Made by a program: the position numbers and the translations under genes | The notes under the pieces: model-generated | Seen by the model: the letters and a program-made list of their open reading frames with translations, nothing else | Databases searched by the model: none | Told to the model about the DNA's origin: nothing | Shown here: one piece after another, positions 47,579-56,132 of the stretch | Position numbering within the stretch: the stretch's first letter is position 1 | Layout of the letters: the number at the start of each line of letters is the position of its first letter | NCBI RefSeq assembly: GCF_033446685.1 | Contig: NZ_JAWQLY010000006.1 | Location: 201,752 to 265,751 of the forward strand | Origin: Modicisalibacter sp033446685 | Lineage (GTDB): Bacteria > Pseudomonadota > Gammaproteobacteria > Pseudomonadales > Halomonadaceae | Reading direction: 5' to 3' | Length of the DNA: 64,000 nt

Positions 47579-48642
47579 GAGCGTACCCTCATAGCCAGCC
47601 CGCAGGCGGTGAGCATCGCCGGGGCGTCGCTGGCCAGGGTATGGATGTCGATACGCGAGTTGATCGCCATGCGCAGGAACGGGTTGGCGACCTCGATCGC
47701 CAGGCCGCTGTCCTCGCTCAGGCGCTCCTTGAGCCCGGGGATCACGCTCGAGCCTCCCGCCAGGATTAGTTGGGTGACCTCGGGGTTGCGGCCCGCCGTG
47801 TAGTAAAGCTGCAACGAGCGCCCGATCTGCTGGGCCAGCGTATCGAGAAAGGGGTCGAGTACGTCGTGCTGATAGTCGCCCGGCAGGCCGCCGCGCTTCT
47901 TGGCAAGCCCGGCCTCTTCGAAGCTCAGCCCGTAACGACTGCGGATCTCCTCGGTCAGATGGCGGCCGCCGAACACCGTGTCGCGGCTATAGATGATGCG
48001 ACCGCCGCGCAGCACGTGAAAGGCATTCATGTTGGCGCCGATGTCGACCAGCGCCACGCATTGATCGTCGCCGACGTGCGGGAACTGATGACGCAGCTCG
48101 CCGAAGGCCCGCTCGGTGGCGAAGGTCTCGACGTCGACCGCGGCCGGCTCCAGGCCGGCCTGCATCACCGCCTCGGTCAGTTGGCTGACATCCTGCTGGC
48201 GGCACGCCACCAGCAGCACGTCCTGCTGGTCGGCGAAACGGGCATTCAGCCCCAGGCGCTGAAAATCGAAGGCGACCTCGTTGAACGGAAAGGGAATGTG
48301 CTTGTCGGAGTCGAGTTGAATGCGCGCCTCGATCTCGTCGTCGCTCAGCGAGGCGGGCAGGGTCAGGGTCTTGGTGATCGCCGCGCTGGCGGGTACCGCG
48401 ACGGCGACCTGCTTGGAGTGCGGACGCGCGTGATCGACGGCCCGGCGGATGGCCTCGACGACTTCGCTCATCTGGCGAATGCGGCGCTCGACGACCACGC
48501 CTTCGCGCAGCGGACGTACCGCGTAGCTGTCGACCCGATAGTGGCGACCGGCCCGCTTGAGTTCGATCAGCTTGACGGTGGCCGACGTGATGTCGATGCC
48601 GACCAGTCCCTTGCCGGACTTACCCAGACCCAACAATGGCAT
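47575..48642 (-). CDS. pilM: Type IV pilus assembly protein PilM
   Basis: The actin-like cytoplasmic ATPase of about 355 residues has LVGIDITSATVKLIELKR, VALVDIGANMNAFHVLRGG and ILAGGSSVIPGLKERLSE, the phosphate and nucleotide-binding loops of the FtsA/MreB fold. It binds PilN and helps organise the pilus machine. ATG at 48642 (MPLLGLGKSGKGL) is preferred over a TTG four codons upstream. The gene diverges from ponA, the classical pilM/ponA arrangement. Confidence 0.95.
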   Translation of the reverse strand: MPLLGLGKSGKGLVGIDITSATVKLIELKRAGRHYRVDSYAVRPLREGVVVERRIRQMSEVVEAIRRAVDHARPHSKQVAVAVPASAAITKTLTLPASLSDDEIEARIQLDSDKHIPFPFNEVAFDFQRLGLNARFADQQDVLLVACRQQDVSQLTEAVMQAGLEPAAVDVETFATERAFGELRHQFPHVGDDQCVALVDIGANMNAFHVLRGGRIIYSRDTVFGGRHLTEEIRSRYGLSFEEAGLAKKRGGLPGDYQHDVLDPFLDTLAQQIGRSLQLYYTAGRNPEVTQLILAGGSSVIPGLKERLSEDSGLAIEVANPFLRMAINSRIDIHTLASDAPAMLTACGLAMRVRS

Positions 48643-48779
48643 ACCCCTGCGCAATCAGTTCGCGTTATTGCGTTATCGTTATATCGGCTGAAAGCAGCAA
48701 AAGCTTCAGTCCCGTGCGGGTGAGATTACCTGATGTATACCGCGTTTACACACGAGAGCCGGCGTTTTGCCGTCAACGC

Positions 48780-48808
48780 TGGTTCATGGCACCGCAGCTT
48801 CCTATAAT
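48780..48808 (+). promoter_or_regulatory. ponA promoter
   Basis: A perfect -10 box TATAAT (48803-48808) lies 17 bases after a weak TGGTTC -35, about 70 bases before the ponA ATG. In the same divergent gap, a TATAAC on the minus strand near 48675 probably serves pilM. Confidence 0.55.
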
Positions 48809-48879
48809 GCGCAGTTCAATGGATAGCCTCGCTCCTCGCAGCCCGACCGCCACCCGAACACCACGGACACTGTCATTCC

Positions 48880-51402
48880 ATGAAGCTTTTTAGACGCCTG
48901 CTGACCTCGGCCCTTTGGCTAATGCTATCCCTGAGCGCCGCGGGAGTGCTGGCCGTCATCGGCGCAGCGCTGTACTTCGCTCCCGGCCTGCCCGATGTAC
49001 GCCAACTCCAGGGCTACGAACTGCAGATCCCGCTACGCATCTACACCCGCAACGACAAGCTGATCGGTGAGTTCGGCGAGGAGCGGCGCAAGCCGGTCGA
49101 TTTCGAGACGGTTCCCAAGGACATGGTCCAGGCGTTTCTGGCCGCCGAGGACGCCCGCTTCTTCGAGCATCCCGGGGTCGACCCCAAGGGCCTGGCACGG
49201 GCCGCCGTCGAACTCATCGCCAGCGGCGGCGACATCCAGTCCGGCGGCAGCACCATCACCATGCAGGTAGCGCGCAACTACCTGCTGACCCTGGACCAGA
49301 CCTTCACCCGCAAGATTCGCGAGATCCTGCTGTCGCTGCAGATGGAGCAGATCCTCTCCAAGCAGGAGATCTTCGAGCTCTACGTCAACAAGATCTACCT
49401 GGGCAATCGCTCCTACGGGGTCGCCGCCGCCGCCGCCACGTATTACGACAAGCCGCTGGCCGAGCTGAGCCTGGCCGAGAAGGCGATGATCGCCGGCTTG
49501 CCCAAGGCGCCTTCGGCGCTCAATCCGCTGGCCAACCCCGAGCGCTCGTTGATCCGCCGCAATTGGATCCTCTATCGCATGCGCGAGCTGGGCTATATCG
49601 ACCAGAGCGCCTACGACCAGGCCGTCAAGCAGCCCATCACCGCCCGCGAGCACACCGCCCGGGTCGAGGTCGAAGCGTCCTACGTCGCCGAGATGGCCCG
49701 CCAGTTCGCCGTCGAACGCTTCGGCGACAAGGCCTATACCGGCGGCTACCAGGTCATCACCACGCTGGACAGCGATCTGCAGACCGAGGCCCGTCAGGCG
49801 CTGATCCAGGGCCTGATCGAGTACGATCTGCGCCACGGCTGGCGCGGCGCCGAGCAGACGGACATCCCGCCCAGCCTGGTCGAGGCCCAGGACCAGACCC
49901 AGAAGGAGGGCCTGGAACAGGAACTCGGCGAATCCCCCGAAGTGATCGAGACCGCGCGCCAGGCGGCTCGGAGCAGTCAGACCCAGATCAGTGGCGTCGA
50001 GGGCGACGTCAGCAATTGGCTCAAGGTGCTCGAGCGCACCCCCGAGCTGGGGCCGCTCAAGCCGGCGATCGTAGTCTCCACCGACGAGCGTCAGATGCGG
50101 GTACTGACCGAAGATGCCGGGCTGGTGACCCTCGACTGGGACGGCCTCAAGTGGGCACGCGACTACAAGAGTCCCAAGTGGCGTGGCGAAGTGCCTGCCA
50201 ATGCCGCGGCGATCGCCGAGCGTGGCTCGCTGGTGCGCATCATCGAGACCGATGACGGCTGGCGGCTGTCGCAGCAGCCCGGCGCCGAGGGCGCGATCGT
50301 CGCACTCGACCCGCAGACCGGCGCGATCCGCGCTCTGCAGGGCGGCTTCAGCTTCGAGTCCAGCCGCTTCAACCGCGCCACCCAGGCCCAGCGCCAGGCC
50401 GGCTCGATCTTCAAGCCGTTCATCTATCTGGCGGCGCTGCAGGAAGGCAACATGACCGCCGCCACGGTGGTCAACGACGCGCCGGTGGTGATGAGCGACA
50501 TGGGCGGCTCCTGGCGCCCCGAGAACGCCGAAGGCGAATTCCGCGGGCCAACCCGTCTGCGCGTGGGGCTTTACCAGTCGCGCAACTTGGTATCGATCCG
50601 CGTCCTGCAGACGTTGGGGCTGGATAAGGCGCTGCGCTTCCTCGAGCACTTCGGTTTCGCCGCCGACCGCCTGCCGCACGGCCTGTCGCTGGCGCTGGGC
50701 AGCGCCTCGCTGAGCCCGCTGGAAATGGCCAACGCCTATGCGATCCTCGCCAATGGTGGCTTCAAGGTCTCGCCCTGGTACATCCAGCGCGTCGAAAAGA
50801 CCGGCGAGCAGCAACCGCTGCTCGAGTACACGCCGCAGGTCGCCTGCCGGGATTGCCGCGAGGGCGCCGAGGAAACCCGCATCGACGGCAAGACCTATCC
50901 GCTCGCCCCCCGCGTGGTCGATCCGCAGGCCCTGTATATCCTGCGCGACATCATGCGCGACGTCATCGAGCGCGGCACCGGCCGCGGTGCGCTGGATCTC
51001 GAGCGCAGCGACATCGTCGGCAAGACCGGCACCACCAATGAGCAGCGCGACGCCTGGTTCTCGGGTTTCAACAACCGACTGGTCGCCACCGTGTGGGTCG
51101 GCAAGGACAACAACGAGAGTACCGGCGAATACGGCTCACAGGCGGCGCTGCCGATCTGGAAGCTGTTCATGCGCCAGGCCCTCAAGGACACACCGGAAGC
51201 CGTTCCCGAACGTCCCGAGGGCATCGTCACGGCACGCATCGACCCCGATACCGGACGGCGCCTGCACGACGACCAGACCGGTGGAGTCGAGGAGATATTC
51301 CGCGAAGGCAACCTGCCCGACTACGAGCCGCGCCGCATCGACAGCGAGCTGGAAGACAGCAGCGGCTCGCAGGGGACCGGTACCTACGAAGCCATTTTCT
51401 GA
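48880..51402 (+). CDS. ponA: Penicillin-binding protein 1A
   Basis: The 840-residue bifunctional class A PBP has an N-terminal membrane anchor (LWLMLSLSAAGVLAVIGAAL) and a GT51 glycosyltransferase domain (AAEDARFFEHPGVDPKGLAR; GGSTITMQVARNYLL). An OB-like insert precedes the transpeptidase domain with SxxK in GSIFKPF (Ser near 508) and KTGTTNEQRDAWFSG (near 713). It polymerises and crosslinks peptidoglycan. Length and context (divergent from pilM, followed later by malic enzyme) match Pseudomonas ponA. Confidence 0.97.
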   Translation: MKLFRRLLTSALWLMLSLSAAGVLAVIGAALYFAPGLPDVRQLQGYELQIPLRIYTRNDKLIGEFGEERRKPVDFETVPKDMVQAFLAAEDARFFEHPGVDPKGLARAAVELIASGGDIQSGGSTITMQVARNYLLTLDQTFTRKIREILLSLQMEQILSKQEIFELYVNKIYLGNRSYGVAAAAATYYDKPLAELSLAEKAMIAGLPKAPSALNPLANPERSLIRRNWILYRMRELGYIDQSAYDQAVKQPITAREHTARVEVEASYVAEMARQFAVERFGDKAYTGGYQVITTLDSDLQTEARQALIQGLIEYDLRHGWRGAEQTDIPPSLVEAQDQTQKEGLEQELGESPEVIETARQAARSSQTQISGVEGDVSNWLKVLERTPELGPLKPAIVVSTDERQMRVLTEDAGLVTLDWDGLKWARDYKSPKWRGEVPANAAAIAERGSLVRIIETDDGWRLSQQPGAEGAIVALDPQTGAIRALQGGFSFESSRFNRATQAQRQAGSIFKPFIYLAALQEGNMTAATVVNDAPVVMSDMGGSWRPENAEGEFRGPTRLRVGLYQSRNLVSIRVLQTLGLDKALRFLEHFGFAADRLPHGLSLALGSASLSPLEMANAYAILANGGFKVSPWYIQRVEKTGEQQPLLEYTPQVACRDCREGAEETRIDGKTYPLAPRVVDPQALYILRDIMRDVIERGTGRGALDLERSDIVGKTGTTNEQRDAWFSGFNNRLVATVWVGKDNNESTGEYGSQAALPIWKLFMRQALKDTPEAVPERPEGIVTARIDPDTGRRLHDDQTGGVEEIFREGNLPDYEPRRIDSELEDSSGSQGTGTYEAIF

Positions 51403-51437
51403 GTACGCCATGCACAGGCGGCCTTCCGTCCGCTGAC

Positions 51438-51468
51438 GTCCGTCCGGCGCGATACGCGCCGGACGGAC
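51438..51468. repeat. Long GC hairpin after ponA
   Basis: GTCCGTCCGGCGCG and its exact complement form a 14-bp stem with a 3-base loop, 35 bases past the ponA stop and 32 before the DUF481 gene. No T-run follows, so it is a possible transcript-end or attenuating hairpin rather than a standard terminator. Confidence 0.55.
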
Positions 51469-51500
51469 ACGGATACGACGTGAGAACCAGGAGTCCCATC

Positions 51501-52280
51501 ATGCCGCGGCTGATCGCCACAGCAACGCAGACACCGGTCTTGAGCGCCGCGACGACCTTGCTGTGCCTGCTGTTTTCATCCCTGTCGCCAGCGCAGGATT
51601 CGCTGTTCTACGCGCCCCCGGCGCCCCAGGACGACGCACCGGAATTCACCGGCCAGGCCGAGCTCGGCTACACCAGCCTGTCGGGCAATACCGATAGCTC
51701 GACGCTGCTCGCCAAGGGGCGCCTGACCTGGCTGACCGGACGCTGGACCCACACCCTGCGCGCCGAGACGCGCAAGGTCGAGGAAAACGACAACGCCAGC
51801 GCCGAGCAGTATCTGCTCGGTGGTCGCGAACGCTACGACCTCGAGGGGCCGCACTACCTGTTCGGCTTCACGCGCTGGGAAAAGGATCGCTTCAGCGGCT
51901 ACGACTATCAGTTCACGACCATCGCCGGCTATGGCCGCCAACTGCTCGCCGGTCCCGATCATATCCTGTCGCTGGAAGCCGGCCCGGGCTATCGCCATGA
52001 CGAGCTGGACAACGGCGAAGGCAGCGATCTGGCGGTAGGCTACGGCGCGCTGGACTATCAGTGGAACTTCAGCGAGGGATCGACCTTCCAGCAGGAGCTC
52101 TCCGTCGAAGGCACCCGCCAGAACGTCACCACCCGCACCTTCTCGGCGGTGACCGCGCAGCTCAACGCCCATCTCGCGTTGCGCCTGTCCCACGAGATCG
52201 AGCGCAATTCGCAGCCTCCCGAAGGCGCCAATTCCAACACCGATCGCACCACCGCGGCGTCGCTGCTTTACCGCTGGTAG
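51501..52280 (+). CDS. DUF481 family outer-membrane protein
   Basis: This 259-residue exported protein has a signal-type N-terminus (LSAATTLLCLLFSSLSPAQD) followed by a beta-rich region (FTGQAELGYTSLSGNTDSST; YYLFG-like strands; final strand SLLYRW) typical of DUF481/YdiY proteins. The final aromatic suits a C-terminal outer-membrane signal. The role is unknown; salt-induced YdiY-like proteins are members. CAGGAG lies seven bases before the ATG. An overlapping long frame is a shadow. It lies between ponA and the oppositely transcribed malic enzyme gene. Confidence 0.88.
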   Translation: MPRLIATATQTPVLSAATTLLCLLFSSLSPAQDSLFYAPPAPQDDAPEFTGQAELGYTSLSGNTDSSTLLAKGRLTWLTGRWTHTLRAETRKVEENDNASAEQYLLGGRERYDLEGPHYLFGFTRWEKDRFSGYDYQFTTIAGYGRQLLAGPDHILSLEAGPGYRHDELDNGEGSDLAVGYGALDYQWNFSEGSTFQQELSVEGTRQNVTTRTFSAVTAQLNAHLALRLSHEIERNSQPPEGANSNTDRTTAASLLYRW

Positions 52281-52299
52281 CCGACCCGCCGATACAAAC

Positions 52300-52325
52300 G
52301 AAAGCCGGCCCCGGGGCCGGCTTTC
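52300..52325. terminator. Bidirectional terminator between the DUF481 and malic enzyme genes
   Basis: GAAAGCCGGCCCC and GGGGCCGGCTTTC make a perfect 26-bp palindrome with T-rich sequence after it on both strands. It serves the convergent DUF481 and malic enzyme genes. Confidence 0.85.
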
Positions 52326-52359
52326 TTGTGCGCTCACGCTAGCGTGCGAATGCCGCGCC

Positions 52360-53631
52360 TCAGCCGCCGTAGACATCCTCGACGCCGGTCAAGGGGTAGT
52401 GCGACGGAAACGGCCGGCGTGCCACGCCCGAATCGACCGCCGCCCGCGCCACCGCCGAGGAGATCCGATCGAGTAGCCGCGCGTCCATCGGCGTGGGAAT
52501 GATGTAGCCACGGCCATACTCCAGCGCATCGATTTCATAGGCATCGAGCACCGCCTGCGGTACCGGCTCGCGAGCCAGATCCCGGAGCGCATAGACCGCC
52601 GCCAGCTTCATCTCCTCGTTGATGCGCGTGGCGCGCACGTCCAGCGCGCCGCGAAAGATGAACGGGAAGCCCAGCACGTTGTTGACCTGGTTGGGGTAAT
52701 CGGAGCGGCCGGTGGCCATGATCACGTCGTCGCGGGTCTCGTGGGCGAGTTCGGGTTGAATCTCCGGGTCGGGGTTGGAGCAGGCGAACACGATCGGACT
52801 GACGGCCATCCTGTTGAGCTGATCGGCGCTCAGCAGGTTGGGGCCCGACAGCCCGACGAACACGTCGGCGCCGTCGATCGCTTCGTCGAGGGTACGCAGC
52901 GGGGTCTCGGTGGCGAACATCGCCTTGTACTCGTTGAGGTCGCTGCGCCCGCTGTGGATCACGCCCTTGCGATCGAGCATATAGATGTTCTCGGTCAGCG
53001 CGCCGCAGGACACCAACAGTTTCATGCAGGCGATCGCCGCCGAGCCGGCGCCCAGACAGACGATGCGCGCCTCGTCGAGGGGCTTGCCGGCGATCTCCAG
53101 CGCATTGAGCATGCCCGCGGCGGTGACGATGGCGGTGCCGTGCTGGTCGTCGTGAAAGACCGGAATATCGCACTGCTCGATCAGCGTGCGCTCGATCTCG
53201 AAGCACTCGGGGGCCTTGATGTCCTCGAGATTGATGCCGCCCCAGGTGTTGGCGATGCGCGAGACGGTGTCGATGAACGCCTGCGGGCTCTCGGCGTCGA
53301 CCTCGATATCCACCGAATTGATCCCGGCGAAGCGCTTGAACAGGACGCCCTTGCCCTCCATGACCGGCTTGCTGGCCAGCGGACCGAGGTTGCCCAGGCC
53401 GAGGACCGCGCTGCCATCGGAGATCACCGCGACCAGATTGCCCTTGCCGGTATACAGATAGGCGTGTTCGGGGTCCCTGGCGATCTCGCGGCAGGGCTCG
53501 GCCACGCCCGGGCTGTAGGCCAGCGAAAGGTCTTTGGCAGACGCCGTCGGCTTGGTGATTTCGACGGACAGCTTCCCGGGAAAGGGTTGCGAATGGTAAT
53601 CCAGCGCGGCCTGCTTCTTGGCGTCTGTCAT
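52360..53631 (-). CDS. maeB: Malic enzyme (short form, NAD(P)-dependent)
   Basis: The 423-residue malic enzyme catalyses oxidative decarboxylation of malate to pyruvate. Motifs are LSLAYSPGVAEPC, GNLVAVISDGSAVLGLGNLG, PVFHDDQHGTAIVTAAGML, the nucleotide-binding GAGSAAIACMKLL near 190 and ACSNPDPEI. It lacks the phosphotransacetylase-like C-terminal half of enterobacterial MaeB, so it is the short form found near ponA in Pseudomonas. NAD versus NADP preference cannot be read here. Confidence 0.93.
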   Translation of the reverse strand: MTDAKKQAALDYHSQPFPGKLSVEITKPTASAKDLSLAYSPGVAEPCREIARDPEHAYLYTGKGNLVAVISDGSAVLGLGNLGPLASKPVMEGKGVLFKRFAGINSVDIEVDAESPQAFIDTVSRIANTWGGINLEDIKAPECFEIERTLIEQCDIPVFHDDQHGTAIVTAAGMLNALEIAGKPLDEARIVCLGAGSAAIACMKLLVSCGALTENIYMLDRKGVIHSGRSDLNEYKAMFATETPLRTLDEAIDGADVFVGLSGPNLLSADQLNRMAVSPIVFACSNPDPEIQPELAHETRDDVIMATGRSDYPNQVNNVLGFPFIFRGALDVRATRINEEMKLAAVYALRDLAREPVPQAVLDAYEIDALEYGRGYIIPTPMDARLLDRISSAVARAAVDSGVARRPFPSHYPLTGVEDVYGG

Positions 53632-53668
53632 GCTCGTGGTCCGGTCGTTCGGGGGGTGTGACGGCCAG

Positions 53669-53674
53669 AGTATA
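53669..53674 (-). promoter_or_regulatory. -10 box of the malic enzyme promoter
   Basis: TATACT on the minus strand, 38 bases before the maeB ATG, is preceded by T-rich DNA and an imperfect -35 (AGTTGT at 17 bases). Confidence 0.5.
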
Positions 53675-53763
53675 GAAAAAAACTCAGCCCAACAACTTAA
53701 GCCAAGTATCTGTCTTGACAGGCTTTTAAGCGCTAGTTTGAAAGCGTTTCCAAGTATTGCCTA

Positions 53764-53795
53764 GGCGTTATGGCTGGTCTTTCCGGCATAACGCC
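53764..53795. repeat. Inverted repeat in the telA-maeB gap
   Basis: GGCGTTATG and CATAACGCC form 9-bp perfect arms around 14 bases, about 70 bases past the TelA-like stop and 133 before maeB. It could be an operator of maeB or a T-run-less end of the TelA operon. Confidence 0.4.
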
Positions 53796-53867
53796 CAGCT
53801 TATCGGAAACACCGTTCTAAAACCTTCCGTGCTGAAAAACGGCCAGACCCGCTTCCCCGGGATCCGT

Positions 53868-55070
53868 TCATAGACTGTCGTCGGTGCGCCGGCGATTGCC
53901 GTGCTCGAGGCGCTCGATCGCCTTATTGCCCTGGCGCGAAAGCGCATCGAGCCGCTCGATCTGCTCGTCGAGACGCGGCAGGGCTTCCTGGCGGTAATGC
54001 GAGACGTCGTCCAGCGCCGCCATCACTTCGCGGAAGGCCTCCTCGAGGGTCTCGCGATCCAGCGTCGCCGAGGCCGCCCGGCTCTGGATCTCCACGCCCT
54101 GGGCGCGCAACGCCCGCGCGGTACCGGCGATCATCGCCGAGGTCGACTGGTTGAGCGCCTCGACACGATCGAGCACCAGCCGCTGATTGGCCAGCGCCAT
54201 GGCCACCGTCACCGCCACGGTGAGCGCCGAGACGGTGACGTTGATCGCCCGGTCGACGCCGCGCATCAGCTCGCGGTTGTTGCGAATCACCACCTCCAGC
54301 GCCAGCACGCCCTGCTGGCTGACCGCCAGCTGCTGCTGCAGATCGACGATGCGTTGACGCAGCGGAAACAGCAATTCCTCCTCGATGAACGTGCGCTGGT
54401 CCAAGGCGCCCCGCTGCGGGTCGTTGGAACGCGCGTCGGCAGCGGCGACCAGCCGTCGATCGATCAGCTGACCCAGCGACACCTGGCGCTGCAACTGGCC
54501 GGCCATGTCGCGCAGCGCCTGCTGATCGTCGCTCAGGGTGAGGTTGTCGCGACGCAGCATCTCGCGCCCGGCTTCCAGGTCATGGATGATCGCGTCGAGC
54601 GCCTGCTGGGCGTTCTCGAATTTCTGGAAGTACCGCTGCAGGCGGCTGCCCACTCCCGGCAGGCGCGCCAGCATCCGGTCGAACCCGCCGCCGCCCAGCG
54701 AGTGCTGCTGCGGATCGAGATCCTGCATGCGCGAACGCAGCTTGGCGAGCGACTCGGCGACCGGACCACCCTCGTCGCCCTGACGCGCCAGGCGGCGCAG
54801 CGGCGTCTGCAGCATCTCGCTCTGGTGGGCGGCCTGGCGTTGCAGCTCGAGGCCCATCTCGTCGACCGCGCGGCGCGGCTCCTCGATGCCGCCCCCGCCC
54901 GGCCCGAGCAGACCGGCGACGAAGTCGTCGGCCAGCGCCGCCAGTTCGCCGTCCTCGGTATCGCTGTCGCGGTGGCCGCTCGCCAGCCCCGCGGCGATCT
55001 CCTCCACCGCCGGCAACGCCAACCGCCGGTTGCCGTCCTGCCCGTCTCGATCGTCACGCTTGTCGTTCAT
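53868..55070 (-). CDS. telA: TelA family (toxic anion resistance) protein
   Basis: This roughly 400-residue, helix-rich cytoplasmic protein fits the TelA/YaaN family. It shows SRLQRYFQKFENAQQALDAI, DLEAGREMLRRDNLTL, LQQQLAVSQQGVLALEVVIRNN and LTVAVTVAMALANQRLVLDRVEALN. Homologues are linked to tellurite or cell-envelope stress resistance by an unclear mechanism. The ATG at 55070 has GAGGAG seven bases upstream; a TTG nine codons earlier is less likely. It follows the membrane protein gene by 39 bases, the usual XpaC-TelA type pairing. Confidence 0.85.
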   Translation of the reverse strand: MNDKRDDRDGQDGNRRLALPAVEEIAAGLASGHRDSDTEDGELAALADDFVAGLLGPGGGGIEEPRRAVDEMGLELQRQAAHQSEMLQTPLRRLARQGDEGGPVAESLAKLRSRMQDLDPQQHSLGGGGFDRMLARLPGVGSRLQRYFQKFENAQQALDAIIHDLEAGREMLRRDNLTLSDDQQALRDMAGQLQRQVSLGQLIDRRLVAAADARSNDPQRGALDQRTFIEEELLFPLRQRIVDLQQQLAVSQQGVLALEVVIRNNRELMRGVDRAINVTVSALTVAVTVAMALANQRLVLDRVEALNQSTSAMIAGTARALRAQGVEIQSRAASATLDRETLEEAFREVMAALDDVSHYRQEALPRLDEQIERLDALSRQGNKAIERLEHGNRRRTDDSL

Positions 55071-55109
55071 CGCTCGGCTCCTCGCGGAATGGCTCAATCC
55101 AAAAGACGC

Positions 55110-56051
55110 CTACTGGCCGCGGCTGTAGCGCGCCGCGCCCTCGGCGAAGCGGCGCAGATCGCCGAGCGCCCGCTCGGCGGCCACCGTGGCCTGTGGCCGC
55201 TGGGTCTCGACCCGCGCCAGCGCCACGGCGGTATCGTCCAGCGCCGTCAATGCCGCCTCGTTGCGCGCCGACAGATCGCGCAGATGACGCTCGGTATCGG
55301 CGACCAGTTCCAGGCGGCGCTTCAGCGCCAGGCGCTCGGCCACGCTCAGCGTCTTGCGTTCGCGGTCCAGCCGGCGCCTGACGAAGTCACTGTCGACGCC
55401 GGCCACGCTGCGCGCCTGTGCGGCCATCCGGGTGAGATTGTCCACCGCGCCCAGGCAGACCTCGTTGACCAGCCCGTGGGCGCGCTGGTAGGCCAGCTCG
55501 GCGCGGTCGAAGCGCGCCGCGAGGACCGTTTCGACGTGCCGATAGCGGCTGTAAAGCCGGTCGGCCTGCACCGCCACGTCCTCGCGCGCGAGTGAGAGCA
55601 GTTCGCCCTTGGCCGCGCACAGCGCCAGCACCACCTCGTCGGCGTCGGCGGGCGGATATTCGGGATCGAGGCTCAGCACCCCGCGCTCCTGAGCCTCGCG
55701 CTGGCGCTCGGCGCGCTGCCGAGACTCCTCGGCCGCCTGGCGACGCGCCTGACGCCGTGAGCGCCAGCGCTGCCACCAGTTGCGCGCCCGACGTTCCACC
55801 GGCAGTTCGACGGCGATCGCCACCAGCCCCACCAGCCAGCCGGCAAGCGATGGGTCGAAGCCGCCCCACAGCGAGGTCAGCCACAGCACGAACGCCACGA
55901 ACGGCACCAGCAGCCAGTAGCGCACGATGACCTGAATGCGATCGGGGTCGAGTTCCGCCAACGCCAGTCGTGGACTGGCCATGCCGATCAGAAACCACGG
56001 CAGGCAGGTGACGAACAGCCCGTAGGCCAAGCCTTGCAGAAATCCCAGCAT
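55110..56051 (-). CDS. Membrane protein, XpaC-like partner of TelA (tentative)
   Basis: This 313-residue protein has two to three N-terminal membrane segments (LQGLAYGLFVTCLPWFLIGM; YWLLVPFVAFVLWLTSLW; LAGWLVGLVAIAVEL) and a long Arg/Ala/Glu-rich coiled cytoplasmic region. The layout and the adjacent TelA gene match the XpaC (5-bromo-4-chloroindolyl phosphate hydrolysis) family found next to TelA. The sequence likeness is weak and the call rests mostly on context. ATG at 56051 is used rather than a TTG six codons upstream. Confidence 0.55.
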   Translation of the reverse strand: MLGFLQGLAYGLFVTCLPWFLIGMASPRLALAELDPDRIQVIVRYWLLVPFVAFVLWLTSLWGGFDPSLAGWLVGLVAIAVELPVERRARNWWQRWRSRRQARRQAAEESRQRAERQREAQERGVLSLDPEYPPADADEVVLALCAAKGELLSLAREDVAVQADRLYSRYRHVETVLAARFDRAELAYQRAHGLVNEVCLGAVDNLTRMAAQARSVAGVDSDFVRRRLDRERKTLSVAERLALKRRLELVADTERHLRDLSARNEAALTALDDTAVALARVETQRPQATVAAERALGDLRRFAEGAARYSRGQ

Positions 56052-56132
56052 ACGATGCGGTTCCGCCAACCAAGGTAGGAGATTCGATTGTAGGGAAGGC
56101 CCGGCGCGGGATAAAGCGGCGCCGCGGCCGAT

